Assembly: GCA_037349315.1 (NCBI GenBank)
Contig: JBAIAC010000008.1
Span: 40,150,001 to 40,214,000 of the forward strand
From: Chelydra serpentina
Taxonomy: Eukaryota > Chordata > Testudines > Chelydridae
Direction: 5' to 3'
DNA: 64,000 nt
Position 1 is the first letter of the stretch. The number at the start of each line of letters is the position of its first letter. Of the stretch, positions 1 through 11,145 are shown piece after piece. A program made the position numbers and the translations under genes. The notes beneath the pieces are model-generated. The model saw only the letters and a list, made by a program, of their open reading frames with translations. It had not been told where the DNA came from and made no database searches.

Positions 1-563
1 TGAAACTTACTTGAGTCCATCAGTTGCCATGAATGGACCAATGGAAGAGGTCCTAAACTACAACCAGAAAAATGAGCCCTGAATTGAAATTGAAAAATCA
101 AGTCACCTGTATAATTTTTCCTTGGTTGGTAGGAGGGGGTCACAAATATTGCTATTAGCTCCAGAAAAGTACTCAGGTGATTTATGGAGCAGAAAAGCTT
201 TATTATCCCACAAGTCCAATGGAAAGAAAAGGTTTAATTCTAATTCTAATTTAATTCTAATTTAATTCTAATATTAGCATGTTCCTGTGGGGATGGACAA
301 CAAAATAACACTAAAACCATAGAAATAACTAGTTAAAAAATGCCAGTGCCATTTTGTTTTAATCTCCTTTTAACTGAAGCAAATGAAGAAAAAGATTTGG
401 AAGAGTAAAACAAGCATGTGTTTTGAAATCTGTTGTTTTTCTGTATTTTTAAGATCGTTCTATCTTGGAGCCAGGTGGAATACCCCTTACGCTTGTGGGT
501 GAGCAGTTACTTACAGGAGTAACAGAAACTACATCTGAAAGTAAATGTTCACTAGTGTAAATC
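1..563. other. Intronic sequence, no gene seen
   Basis: AT-rich sequence inside an intron of the + strand CADPS2-like gene, whose preceding exon lies left of the window. It holds a short tandem run of TTCTAAT-like units near 235-275. No splice-bounded exon or coding ORF is apparent. Confidence 0.6.
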
Positions 564-823
564 AGGTTATGTCTACAGTGCATTTAAACACCTGAAGCTG
601 ACTCAGGTTCATGGGGCTCGGGCTAAGTCGCTGTTTAATTGCAGTGTAGACATTAGGGTGTGGGCTGCAGCCTCCCACCTCACAGGGTCCTATAGCCTGG
701 GCTCCAGCCTGATCCTGAATGTCTACACCCCAACTAAACAGCCCCTTAGCCCGAGCCCCACAAGCCTAAATAAGCTGGCACGGGCCAGCTGCCGGTGTCT
801 AATTGCAGTGTAGACATACCTTA
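564..823. mobile_element. MITE-like palindromic DNA element
   Basis: The left end (TATGTCTACAGTGCATTTAA) and the right end (AATTGCAGTGTAGACATACC) are inverted copies of each other. Inside, the GGGGCTCGGGCTAAG and CTTAGCCCGAGCCCC segments also face each other, so the element folds almost end to end. Coding capacity is nil. Ends of this type are common in short non-autonomous DNA transposons of turtles and other sauropsids. The target duplication could not be fixed, so hAT and Harbinger are both possible superfamilies. Confidence 0.75.
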
Positions 824-1906
824 AGGGGCTCACTATCTAGCCCTGATTTATATCTTTCTGGGAGAATAACAGTTTTATATGCTATTCTGCCACAGTAAGG
901 TTTAAGTGAAACAAGAAAATCATGTTTCAAAGTTGCGGCTATTTTCAAAGAGCACATTTTGGAGAGCCCAATTGTACCTTATTGTCTATTGTCCACCTTT
1001 TCTGACATCTTTTTGTGCGCTCCTTATTCTTCTTGCACCACACTCAGTTCTGTCGAAACACTCACTGCAAATACATTTGGCAATTCTAAAAACTTTAGGT
1101 ATTGTCGGTGTAGTTCTGTGTGACAACAAACTCAGTGAAGTGACAGTTTCTTTGTGTGTAGTAATTCTAGTCTTAGTGCAGGTTGACAGATGTGACATTC
1201 TCCTGGTTCACCTTTCTCACTTGTCATTATCTGGACCCCTGGCTCTTTCCTGTCACATATGTAACATGCCTCAGTGAGGTTTAATATGACAGAACTATTT
1301 ACTTTATCACTCCTGAGCACAATCTCTCTTGACAATGAAATCAGACAGTGAAATTTACTCAAATTTGAGCACGTTCCATCTGTCAGGGGGCTGAGGCAAA
1401 GTGTCAGGGCATCCATCAAAAGAGAGAAGATAAGTTATTTGCTCTTTCACTTCAGATTTATATGATAGTATATTGATGTACATAGCTACACATACCATCA
1501 CCATATCTGATTTTTATTGCTGTCTTTGAAATAATTTAAAGAGTTCAGGCATGTTTTCCTCCTTGACCTGACAGGTCACAAATACAAATGATTATGAGGG
1601 TAGGGAGTTGTTGCTTTTGATTTTACATTATGTCATGACCAGGTAACAATCTATCACTTCTAGATTTAATGTTGTTTGAGAGAGTTCAGATCAGAGTTTA
1701 GCCAGTTGATCTTTCATTACTTTCTTTCATGGTTAGTTAAAATAATTAATAAATGAAAGTACTGATATGTCTTTTTAAACATGCTGCACAGAGAAAAGTC
1801 ATGAGTTTTATATGGCAGAGATATAATATTGGAAATGTTTACTTCAGGTTTCTGTAACTCTTCTGTATTACCTTTTGTGCAATATTTTTAATGATATACA
1901 TTTTAA
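824..1906. other. Intronic sequence, no gene seen
   Basis: Open frames of 70-123 codons occur on both strands here, but they overlap each other, lack splice-site logic and resemble no family I recognise. They are treated as chance. Confidence 0.55.
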
Positions 1907-2039
1907 GGTCCTGATTCCATAAAACATTCTTATTCAGGCAAGACTTGAGCATATGCTTAAATTTGCTCTTAAGTTAAAGCGTGTGCTTGTGTAGGATTGG
2001 ACTTAAACATTTACTTAAATACGTTCCAGAATCAAGGCC
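1907..2039. mobile_element. Short palindromic element, GGTCCTGATTC type
   Basis: It starts with GGTCCTGATTCC and ends with CCAGAATCAAGGCC, an imperfect inverted pair. The interior has mirrored CTTAAGCA/TGCTTAA-like words. This matches a common class of short amniote inverted-repeat elements whose ends read like GGGCCTGATTCTGC. The family assignment is from memory and approximate. Confidence 0.5.
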
Positions 2040-2305
2040 AGTATTCCTTGGGCCACATCACAATCTTCTTGTTCATTAAATTTATTGAGAAACTAAGCAC
2101 ATCAGATAACAATTTGACACTATAGTAATTGAATGTCTGTTTCTATCTTTATTTGTTATTTTTCTGGCTTACTGTCTTTTGATGCTCAAAAGCTGAAAAT
2201 AGACTAAATAGTAGATAAAATGTTATTCACAAATCATGTGTAGTCTGTAGCCTTGATAATTGCCAATCTCCTTAAATTCTTATTGTTTTAGAGCATATTG
2301 TTGAA

Positions 2306-2407
2306 AACCTTACTTCTGTGAGCAGTCATGCATAGTTCCATTAAAATCAAGCTCATTGACTCAGTGGGGTTACTTGCAGGAGTAGTAACATTTTAAGTAT
2401 TGGGCCT
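2306..2407. mobile_element. Relic of a GGGCC-ended palindromic element
   Basis: It ends in AGTATTGGGCC and contains the CCATTAAAATCAAGCTCATTG-like segment near its middle that recurs in other copies of this class in the window (20.7 kb, 59.2 kb). The termini are eroded. Confidence 0.35.
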
Positions 2408-4080
2408 TTAATTTTTACCTATTGTGCCTGATTTGGTTAAAAAATAAAAACAACTTCCTTAGCATGAGAGCCTTGCTGAGGAGTTTAAATCAGAGATAAT
2501 TTTTCAAAAAAATTTTACAGCTTGTTTAGAAATACTATTCCAGTGTTTTGATATATATGTCTGTCTGCATATAAAAAATAAATACATGGGAATGGATGCA
2601 ACATTTTAAAAACTGAGAATACTTTATAGAAAACAAAGTATTGAGATATTTACAGTCTGAGCAAAATAGGAAATAATTATGAATGTGATTTGTTAAAAAA
2701 AATAAATTCTAGCCCAACATGCCACATTTTCAGTGGTAGTTCTGCACCAGAAATCCATTCCTTTCTCAACATGCTGTGGACTGACCATTTGAATTCATGG
2801 CCTAACTTCTTTTCATTAACAATAACAAGCCACAAATATACTGGAGCTTAAATTAATTGCCAGTATTCTAAATGTCATCAGTTCTAATCATCTTGTTAAT
2901 TCAATGCCCAGTATTATTTTAATTGTATCAGTTTTCCTTTTGACACTTTTTCATGAAGTAAATATAATATTTTATAAACACGCAGGCCTGCTCATTATAA
3001 AACATAATGGTGTCTACTATCAGTGAGAGACATAGAAAAATGAGTATGCAGGTAAACTTTTTTTAATTGCTATGTACTTGCATTTAATATTCAGTATAGC
3101 TAATGCATTAATTATATTTCTATGGTGTGAAAGGAAGGTATGTTATAATTTGTGTGTACACACACTCAGAATATAACCACTTTGTTTTATCATTTCTATG
3201 TAGTTAGAATCTTTCATATATTCAAACTATGGTAATACAATTTGTCTCCAATCACTTATCTATTCTTTGTGTTTTTTGAAGTGATGTTATTGGATAGCTG
3301 AGATGCAAACTTAGGTGATTGTATATTCTTAGTTCCGTTATGTGACTGAATCAAAAAGGATTTATGTTAAAGTCTGTGTAAGCAGCTGGGAAAATGTACA
3401 CAGAAAATTGTACTGGAATGGAAAGATCAGACATTTTGGGTTCTGGACAAGACATCTAAGGTGAGATTCACCTTGGTGTGGGTACAAGGCCCTCTGAATC
3501 ACTCAAGTTTCATAGAGAGGGTTTCATGGGAGAGGAGGTACTGATTGAAAGGTCACACCTGTGGCTCTGTAGAGCCTTGCATGCTGGAGAGGGGGAACTG
3601 TTTCGAGGGTCATGGAGGGGTGGCTAGCTGGTGTACAATAAAAATTAGAACAGGGTGGGGTGAGGATTGTTTTTGGCTTTTCCACCTTTTCTGAACTCAG
3701 AAGTGGCTTTTGACTGGATTTTGTTCAAACTTTCTAATAACTGGGTTGAAACCAATCATCAAATATTTCAAATAGAAGAGAGAATTTATCAAAAAGTCAT
3801 TAGATTGTGAAAACATGATTATAATGGAAGTTCGGATGTAACCTTGCCTACAGCAAGAGCTATTAGGGGCTCACTAAAAAGAAAAGCTTAGTAGAGACCA
3901 AAAATGCAAGGATATTCCACGGCATTTTTGTTTGTTAGAAATTTACTTGAGAATGTTGATCCCTGTATAAATTTGTTCACACCAGATTAAGTCTCTTAAG
4001 GAATCCAGTAATAATTATGTTTCCTTTGGTAAACCAATGCTCTTTTCTTAAGGTGTGTATTTCTTCAATGATTCATAATA
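2408..4080. other. Intronic sequence, no gene seen
   Basis: Low-GC intron. The stretch 2790-2960 is rich in TAATT/AATTA words without repeat structure and could be a conserved non-coding segment, but conservation cannot be judged here. Confidence 0.5.
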
Positions 4081-4222
4081 GGCAAAATTTACCATTGTGG
4101 AGAGAGCCAGTATAAGGTCTATACATTACTTAAATTCCACTTAAGCCCTCCTGTGGGTTTACGAGGAACTTACAGTGCACAGACCTTGTACTGGCTCTCT
4201 GTATAGAGATGAATTTCACACA
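4081..4222. mobile_element. Hairpin element with about 40-bp terminal inverted repeats
   Basis: The left arm (4081-4122) includes AGAGAGCCAGTATAAGGTCT and the right arm (4181-4222) includes AGACCTTGTACTGGCTCTCT, which is its inverse with one mismatch in that core. Similarity continues outward through AAATTTACC and GAATTTCACAC. The loop is about 60 bp. Size and layout fit a MITE; I do not recognise the family. Confidence 0.65.
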
Positions 4223-5435
4223 GGCTATCAGCTATCAAAGCAAGACCTTTAGAGATGCAGTTGAACTAATGGTTTATTTTTATATCAAGTATTTGCCTGT
4301 ATTTAAAAAGGGATTTGTGTTACTTGGTAGGTGTTTTTAAACAAATGTATTAGAGTAATATTATTTTAAATCTTGAAACATAGCTTCCCCTTTTGTAAGT
4401 GCAAATTTACATTTGTGGTTTAGTACCCATAAAATGGAATTACAGGTACCACTCAGAGGATCTGCATTTTGAAGTACCTGTTTTTCACCTGTAAAAAGGA
4501 CTCAAGACGTGCAAATATCCAGATTTGCACTGGCAATTTAGTTGCAGGTGCAAATTTTGCAGGTGTAAATTGCACCCACAGAAAGGGCACTTCTTAAAAG
4601 TTAATTTTTAATTACTGCAAATTGAATGAGGAAAAAAATAGTTCATTTTGAGAAAGGACCTCATTTGTTGCAGTCTCTTTTGCTGTGTACCTGGTCTTCC
4701 TCCAATGTTCTGGTGGCTGCTCTGTCTTGTTCACTTGCTGCTGCTTGTCCATGTTGAGGGAGCTTCATTTGGTAGGTCTGACCCTAATTGGTGCTCATTC
4801 CCTCAGGAAGGGATTCTTAGGAGCTGCCTGCTAAGGTGGGAAACTTTTTCATGGTGGGATGCTTTTCTGCCATGTCAGCAGCACAATGCCTCAAGGTGGG
4901 TACATCCAAGAATCAGAGAGTTGGAATTCAGAAGACTGGGCCTCAGTTTCGTGCAGGAATGCTCAGTTGAGTGTGCAAGGACAGGACCTAGCTGGGGAAT
5001 GCATCAGAAAGACGGTCTGTTCTACTTTCTATTGGGTACGCATGGCTGTTATTGGGAGGGATCTTTATGACAGGGAAGCTGGAATGAAAGACTACAGGGA
5101 AATGGGAGCCAGATAGATAGTTAAGAATTTGAATTTCTAAGCTCTAGTCTACTTGATTTCTCAATATAAGTTTCAGCCTAGTTCTTTAATTATATACATA
5201 CATTGTTCCTGAGTTTATTTCAAAGCAATGGAAAGGGGGCAAAGGCCAGGGAGAACTCTGGGTGTAGGAATGGAGTAAATGACAATGCTTACATTGAAGG
5301 ATGTTGTTCAAACAAAACTCACTGCATAGTTTTAATTGATTAAAACATACCAAGACGCATCTAGTTTTTATGATTATGATTAAGATGTGGAAGAAAATGT
5401 TGACCAAAAGATTAAATAACTATATTATATTACAG
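4223..5435. other. Intronic sequence with a long chance ORF
   Basis: A 140-codon open frame lies at 4648-5070 (+). Its Cys/Trp-rich translation is atypical of a folded protein and it has no homology I recognise. It sits in an intron on the sense strand without a plausible promoter. I treat it as non-coding. Confidence 0.45.
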
Positions 5436-5537
5436 GCCTGACGGAATTGGAACAGTCTCAGTTGAAGAGAGAGAGAGGTTTGAGGAGACTAAAAACCGAC
5501 TTTCTTCCCTTTTAGAAAACCAGATAAGCCACTTCAG
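5436..5537 (+). CDS. CADPS2: CADPS2-like exon A (calcium-dependent secretion activator)
   Basis: A 102-nt internal exon between a TATTACAG acceptor and a CAG|GTGAGT donor. It starts with one nucleotide completing the previous codon and ends with two nucleotides of the next (phase 2). The peptide contains [17 protein letters not shown] and LLENQISHF, matching the segment just upstream of the MUN domain in CAPS proteins. CAPS proteins bind phosphoinositides and SNAREs and prime dense-core vesicle exocytosis at the plasma membrane. Exons A to E are collinear on the + strand, which supports one gene. The C2 and PH domains must be encoded left of the window. The choice of CADPS2 over CADPS rests mainly on exons C-E. 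The protein family is secure; the paralogue is very likely. Confidence 0.95.
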
Positions 5538-5793
5538 GTGAGTGTATAATTCATTCAGTGCATATGAAGCTTCATTCAAAACGGTTTTGACATGGTGGTG
5601 TTCATTGTTGTGACTATGAACAAGAGATAGTAAAAATAAAAGCTGTTACTTGAGGAAAAATTCAAGTCATAGTAAATGTAACATAATACGTTTATATTGG
5701 ATTTCTTTCAAAAAGATATCATTTAATTTAATCACACACTATTGGCCTATAGTGTTCACTTATATAGCAGGGGAGACTAATTCCTTCCAATGT

Positions 5794-5890
5794 GGGAATC
5801 ACTGGGTGAAATTCTATGGCCTCTGACCTCCTGCAAAACAGACTAGATGACCATAGCAGTGCTTTTGGCCTTAAAACGTATGACTAGAAT
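5794..5890 (+). mobile_element. CR1-type LINE 3' end fragment
   Basis: It reads through ATCACTGGGTGAAATTCTAT, then ACTAGATGACCATAGCAG and TTTTGGCCTTAAAACGTATG. This is the order seen in sense-strand CR1 3' tails of sauropsids, also present at 39.8-39.9 kb in this window. It is a non-coding relic. Confidence 0.65.
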
Positions 5891-6292
5891 TCTAGCTCAT
5901 GATTAGCTGAAAATCTTCAAATGAAGATAAATGAGTAAGCCATACTGAAGTCTTGAACAATGTTAATCAGTATAATTCATATGCAAACTGAGTGCCCTGA
6001 TTGATTGCAGCTGAGTTAAGTTAAAATAATTTTTTTAACCTTTGAGTTAATCAGATCCCATATGCAAATCTCAATTTCCTGACTGGACCCATGAGAGGTA
6101 AATATTTTTCTGGGTTTCTAATCTTTCTTTACTAACCTTTATATTTTTATACATTTTCCCCCAAATCAAGCAAAGTCCCTGCTCCCTAGTCCTCAATGAA
6201 GAGTTTGTCCATGCTGAGTTTCAAATTTTAGCCTTTTTTGTTGTTACCCAGTTCAAAAATTTGATTTAGAATTAAATCACAAAGGAAAGAGT

Positions 6293-6515
6293 ATTTCTTC
6301 TTCAAGTGATTGTCTACAAGGATTCCAATCTTGATCCACATGCACCCCATGCACACAAGATCAGATTATTTTGGCCAGCAGTGTCCATTGAAGCTGCATC
6401 TGAGTCCTAGATGTCTTTGTGCCCCCTCCAAAACCGAGGGCATAAAGGATAGACCAGGCCCAACCAATCCTTCATTCTCTTTTACCATTCATGGCAGCAA
6501 AACGGAATCCCTGAA
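6293..6515 (+). repeat. Left inverted terminal repeat of the DIRS element
   Basis: Matches 12100-12353 in inverted orientation over roughly 200 bp with many substitutions. The shared core is AGATTATTTTGGCCAGCAGT here against GGATTATTTTGGCCAACAGT in the inverted right copy. Confidence 0.8.
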
Positions 6516-6598
6516 GTATCCCGCCAGCTTCTCTGTACACTGTGCTAGCTAGTGTTAAGTTATTCGTTAGTCTTGATGCCTATTGGCAACATACACAT

Positions 6599-6602
6599 GC
6601 AC

Positions 6603-6634
<32 letters not shown>
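6599..6634 (+). repeat. (GA)n microsatellite
   Basis: Imperfect GA run with AAGA interruptions, located just inside the left end of the DIRS element. Confidence 0.9.
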
Positions 6635-7599
6635 TTCTTATTTTAGTCAGGTTCTGGATGTAGGCTAGAACACTCCCTGTACAGGTGCTCTAGCAGAATG
6701 TCAGAAGAAAAATCTCCGGGGCTTAAAACGTGCCCCTCATGTGAAGCTTCAATGCAACTTAATGATGGGCACTCTAAGTTCCCATTTTGTTTAGGAGAGG
6801 GACATATTCCTGAGTGATGTACCATATGTCACCCCTCCTTTAGGTGGACTTAGAAAGCCAGAGAAGCCTGTCTGAAATTGTTCCTCCTGGAGTGCCCTAT
6901 GCAAACTCCTCAGACACCAAAAGGAAGGACACAGCTGAACCTCACTCCTCAGGTTGGTCTATGTCCATGGGTGCCCTGGTGAAACCAGATTCCACCCTGA
7001 ACTCCCAGGCTATGTAGACTGACAGGCCCCAGTCATCACCCACCATTCCAGCTTCGATTACCTCTGAGGAGGTAGGAAGGAGCACTGCTCCAGAATTGAA
7101 CCAAGGCACAAGACTCACAAGTCTTACTAATCTCAGGCTCAACAGCCAAGGGGCAGCCAAGAGCCTGAGAAGGGTCCCTCTGGTGCCCTGGCACCAACTG
7201 TTAAGAGAGCACTGGTGATACCCAATGAACCTGCGTACCACGTCTCTCTTGGTATTGAGCCTTCAGTATCTGGCATTTCTGCACAAGCAACCTCAGAACA
7301 GTGTTCCTCAGTGCCCAGCACACAAATAACTAGTGTATTGATACCTAGGGCATATACAGTAGTGAGTGATTTATCTGTAAGTCTGGTACTGGTCTCCACT
7401 TCTGTGAGGTTGGGGATGGTGATAACTAAGCCACCAGCTATTGAGTTTGTCAGTCCAGCAATTAAAGGCACAGCAGAGCCAGGGCTGTGACAGGACAGGC
7501 CCTCCCTTGGAAGAGGTATATTCTTTTATCCCCCTTTGGGCATAGTAGGAAGTCCTCTCCTACACACCCACCTTCTCCGCCTCGTGTAGCACAATAGAA

Positions 7600-9192
7600 G
7601 TCAGGAAGAGACTACTCTAAGGAGGGATCTGTAAGTGACAGCAGGAAATGACCCAGGGTTCCCATGTGTCTGACATACTCATATGAGCCCTGGTCCTACT
7701 GGACACCCTGGGGACTGCAGCCATATTCAGGCAAACCTGCATCATCGTCTCCTTCTAGGCTTAGATTTCCCTCCCCAAAGAGGCAATATAGACCAACAGA
7801 GCCAGGTCAGCTAGTGCAGCCTCCAATCCTGAAAAGACAGGAAGAGGGAGGCGATGAGGATCAGCATCTACAAGGGGAAGAATAATTTGTCCCTGCTGCG
7901 ATCTCCTCATTTTATCCTGACAAGGCAGCAAATCTCTCAATGTCTTCTTCATTTGATGACTTCAAGATAACTTCCATCAAGTATATGGCAGAGATTCTAG
8001 ATATACCTCTGGAAGTGGTGCAGGAAAAAACTTCTCAAACTCCTGCACATCTTGCACCTTTCTATGCCTGTTAGACTTCCTATTCCTATAAATGAGGCAC
8101 TTCTTGAAGCCTGTGAAAGACTTGTGGTGCATACGAGCATCTATTTTGGCCACATTGAAATGAGCTGACAGGAGATATCAAATCCCTTCCAAGGGATTTA
8201 ACTATTTTTATTCCCACCCACTTCCAGGGTCTTTTGGTAGCTGTATTCCAAGAGATATTGAAGCAACAGAGTCCTTCCAATTCTATAGCTAGGGAGAGAA
8301 ACCCAAAGAAAATGGACCTGTTTGGATGCAAAGTCTATTCATTTGCCAGTTTTCAGATGCACATGACTAATTTCCAAATTCTTCTGACAAATGCAATTAT
8401 ATGAATTGGTACAACCTGTCTCATTTAGTGGACAAGCTATCTCAAGAGCATCAACTGGCAATAAACACCGTCATATCCAAGGGACAGCTTATTGCCCACG
8501 TGTCCTGACAGGCTGCACTGGACACGGCCAACACAGCAGCACCTACTACGGCTACATCAGTGACTGTGAGAAGATCTTTTTGGTTCCAGTCTTCAGAGAT
8601 TCCTAGATTGATCCAAACAACAACTGACGAATTGCCCTTTGAGAGAGAAAAACTTTTTAATTCAAAGGCAGATGAGGTCATCCGTTCCTTAAAGCAGGCC
8701 TGCACAACATACGGGCCATGGTCCACATGCGGCCCGTGGAGGCTCACTGTGCGGCCCGCCGGGGGGTGGGGTAGAGCAAAAAAAAATTTTTTTTTGCTCA
8801 ACACCTTTCCTCGTATCTGGTTACCCTAGTTTCGGCCCTCGGCTGTTTTCTTTGGGTAATATGGCCCTCACCGCTTTACGAGTTGTGCAGTCCTGCCTTA
8901 AAGGATGCTAGGGCAACTCTGTGTTCTCTGGGCCTCGGTGTTCCCACCCCAAGAAGGAAGCAAGCAAGACCACCGGCCTCCTTTGGACATAATTCTTCTG
9001 CCCAGTGTTATCAGCCCCAAAGGACCTCAGAGCTGCCGAAAAGGAAGCAAAGGTTCCACTGATGATGAACCTCCACCTCTTCTTCCGCTGTCTCAGAATC
9101 TGGGTCTTACATCAAGCAGCCGATATAATACCAGTGTCAAGATCCTGACAGCAATGCTCAAAGATCTCTTCCCTTCTACCTCCCCTTGCCCT
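7600..9192 (+). pseudogene. Broken gag-like region of the DIRS element
   Basis: Short + strand frames include a Pro/Tyr/Trp-rich stretch (7664-7885) and, at about 8595-8700, a segment with IPRLIQTTTDELPFE and LFNSKADEVIRSLK. That spacing (hydrophobic-LPFE-LF-LK) is typical of the region preceding reverse transcriptase in vertebrate DIRS elements, by memory of the family. The frame is interrupted by stops and by the hAT insertion at 8695 and resumes after it at 8904. No intact product is possible. Confidence 0.6.
8695..8895. mobile_element. Non-autonomous hAT element with 8-bp target duplication
   Basis: The ends are CAGGCCTGCACAAC and its inverse GTTGTGCAGTCCTG (one mismatch). It is flanked by perfect 8-bp direct repeats CCTTAAAG at 8687-8694 and 8896-8903. 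Eight-bp duplications and CAG-starting ends define the hAT superfamily. The 201-bp interior is GC-rich on the left (CGGCCC words) and has an A9/T9 mirror in the middle. No coding capacity. It split the gag-like region of the DIRS copy after that copy had inserted. Confidence 0.9.
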
Positions 9193-10010
9193 TGTCATAA
9201 ATATAAAGGGAAGGGGGAGAGGGTCTGATGCAGTGCTATAAAATTCTCTTACCAGTAAAGGGTTAAGAAATGCAGGTAGCCAGACTGACACCTGACCTGG
9301 CTGGCATCTGACCAATGAGGGGACAAGATACTTTCAAATCTTGGGAGGGGGGAAGGCTTTGTGTGTGCCTCTTTGTCTAAGTCAGAGTGATCTTGGAGAC
9401 AGAAAGAACCTGCAGAAAAATCAGTCTTCTCACCAAACTTCACTTTTCTAAAGTAAGTTTAATCAACACTGCAAATAGGTTTTGTTTCTTTTGCTTGGTG
9501 AGCTTTCCCTGTGTTGGGGGGGGAGGGTATTCCTCTTTTTTCTGTAACTTTAAGGTTTTGTCCAAAGGGGGAATCCCTCTGAGTTTGGAAATTGAGTACC
9601 CTGTAAAATAGTTACCATCCTGATTTTACAGAGATGATTTTACCTTCTTTGTTTTAATAAAATCCTTCTTTTAAGAAGCTGACTGTTTTCTATGGTGTTA
9701 AAACCTCGGGGGTGGGTTTTTAGATCACTGTGTAACCAATTGGTTAGGAGATTATTCTCAAGCTTCCCAGGAAAGGGGGTGTACGGGCTTGAGAGGGTAT
9801 TTTGGGGGGAAGGGGAACTTCAAGTGATTCCTTTCTCGGATTCCTGTTTAAAACACTTGATGGTGGCAGTGAGAGAAGCATTTCTCAGGGTGCAGGGAAT
9901 TTTGTACCTGGGGGGTTTTAACCTAAGCTGGTAGAAACAAGCTTAGGAGCTCTTCATGCGGGTCCCCACGTCTTTACCCTAGAGTTCAGAGTGGGGAGGG
10001 AACCCTGACA
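9193..10010 (+). mobile_element. Solo LTR (endogenous retrovirus/LTR retrotransposon), 818 bp
   Basis: It begins TGTCATAAATATAAAGGG and ends GGGAACCCTGACA, so it has TG...CA termini. A 5-bp duplication GCCCT flanks it (9188-9192 and 10011-10015). A TATAAAA-like site lies near 9238 and an AATAAAA polyadenylation signal near 9656, as in a transcription-competent LTR. No internal retroviral genes are adjacent, so it is the product of LTR-LTR recombination. A 5-bp duplication suits ERVs and Gypsy elements alike. The LTR type is familiar from turtle genomes (from memory). Confidence 0.85.
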
Positions 10011-10049
10011 GCCCTCCTTTGGCAGCTTCCTCTTTTAGTTTAATTAATT

Positions 10050-10580
10050 TTGGACTCCGAACTCCTCAAATCAGTAGGTCCTGGAAATTGTAAACAAAGG
10101 GTACTCTATCCAATTGTTCTTACTCCTTACCCAACCCTTTTCAGGGACCCTTCTCACAACATACTTCCTTTTACAATTCAAAGCAGTAGAGGAACTGCCC
10201 TTAGAGTTCAGAGACAGGGATATTTATTTTCATTACTTTTTCATCCCAAAGAAGAAAGGGGTTTGGTGTTCCATTCTTGCTCTTCAGCATTTCAACAAAT
10301 TCATCTGCCATTTTAAATTTAGGATAGTGCTGCTAGCCTCCATAATTCCCCTATTACATCCTGAAGACTGGGTCATAGCTCTCGCCCTGCAAGATACCTA
10401 TTTCCACATATCCATTCATCTGGCCCACAGGAAATAGCTCAGATTCCTAGTAGGAACCAGTGCAAGGTCCTGCCCTTTGGTTTTTCCACAGCACTGAGGT
10501 TATTCACCAAGTACTTGGCAGTCATCGCAGCTCATCTAAGCAGACAAGGAATCCAGGTCAACCCATCCCTCAATAACGAT
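10050..10580 (+). pseudogene. DIRS-like reverse transcriptase fragment, first part
   Basis: The + strand frames around 10114-10437 give AVEELPLEF, FIPKKKG, FKFRIVLLASIIPLL and ALQDTYFHISIH, followed after a stop by KVLPFGFSTALRLFTKYLAV. These are the RT fingers/palm motifs of DIRS elements (the FHIPIHP and LPFGLSSAPR blocks in family terms). At least one stop and a frame change disrupt it. The acidic residue expected in the first palm block is replaced by alanine. The fragment is cut by the retroposon at 10594 and continues after it. Confidence 0.8.
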
Positions 10581-10809
10581 CTGATCTGAGTAATCTTAAA
10601 TTCTTAACATTGCTGGACACTAAAAATCTTGGTCTTAATAAAGACCGTGTATTTATGGCTTATTACAACATTATGTAACCCTATGTAACATTCATCCCAT
10701 GACTGCAGAGGTGTTAACAGGCCAGTTCACTTTAAATAGTCTCTTAGAATATGTGTTAACTACTTACGCTAAACAATCTGTTCAACATGGCATTTAGCTG
10801 TGACACTCG

Positions 10810-11026
10810 AGGCTTGTCTTCACTTCAGGCTAAATCGGCACCACTGTGATAGATGCATCAGCATTGATTTAGCAGGTGTGGTGAAGATGCAATAAGGTGA
10901 TGGGAGAGCATTCTGCCGTCGACTTCAGTATTCCACCTCAACGAGAGGGGGAAGCTATGTCGACGGGAGAGTGTCTTAACTAGCATAACTGAAATCGACT
11001 TACCTTGTTAGTGTAGACAAGGCCTC
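10810..11026. mobile_element. MITE with GGCTTGTCT-type ends, nested
   Basis: The left end GGCTTGTCTTCACTTCAGG faces the right end TTAGTGTAGACAAGGCC. The interior also mirrors itself (AAATCGGCACC / GAAATCGACTTA, CGTCGACTT / TGTCGACGGG). It interrupts the retroposon at 10594-11131, so it is the youngest layer of a three-deep nest. Confidence 0.75.
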
Positions 11027-11052
11027 TGAGTACCTTTCCCAGACCTGAAGAA

Positions 11053-11068
11053 GAGCTCTGTGTAGCTC
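11053..11068 (+). ncRNA. Hairpin of a hammerhead-like core, family 1
   Basis: GAGCT (11053-11057) pairs with AGCTC (11064-11068). It is preceded by CTGAAGA (11045-11051) plus one A and followed by AAAAGC. This is the same layout as C(T/C)GA(A/T)GA-A-hairpin-GAAA-GC at 48.85 kb, with a wholly different stem sequence. A ribozyme role is inferred only; this copy has A in place of the G of GAAA. Confidence 0.4.
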
Positions 11069-11145
11069 AAAAGCTCGTCTTTCTCACAAGCAGAATTTAA
11101 TCCAATAAAAGATATTGCCTCACCAACCTTGTCTGATCTGAGTAA

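Larger units (their letters stand above)
10594..11131 (+). mobile_element. Retroposon with 14-bp target duplication and hammerhead-like core (Penelope-like?)
   Basis: Perfect 14-bp direct repeats TCTGATCTGAGTAA lie at 10580-10593 and 11132-11145. The 3' half contains CTGAAGAA, a GAGCT...AGCTC hairpin, AAAAGC and then CCAATAAAAGATATTGCC. There is no poly(A) tail and no open frame. Variable, long TSDs imply target-primed or endonuclease-staggered insertion. The 3' architecture matches the inverted-duplicate retroposons at 41.4, 48.7 and 53.7 kb. I infer a Penelope-like origin; an unknown SINE-like family is the alternative. A separate MITE (10810-11026) interrupts it, leaving about 320 bp of original sequence. 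Confidence 0.7.

Noticed and set aside
906..1277. 123-codon open frame, Leu/Val/Cys-rich
   Set aside because: Hydrophobic runs could mimic membrane segments, but opposite-strand frames overlap it equally and no homology is recognised.
4648..5070. 140-codon open frame on the + strand
   Set aside because: Cys/Trp/Leu-rich translation without domain, no splice or promoter support; likely chance.
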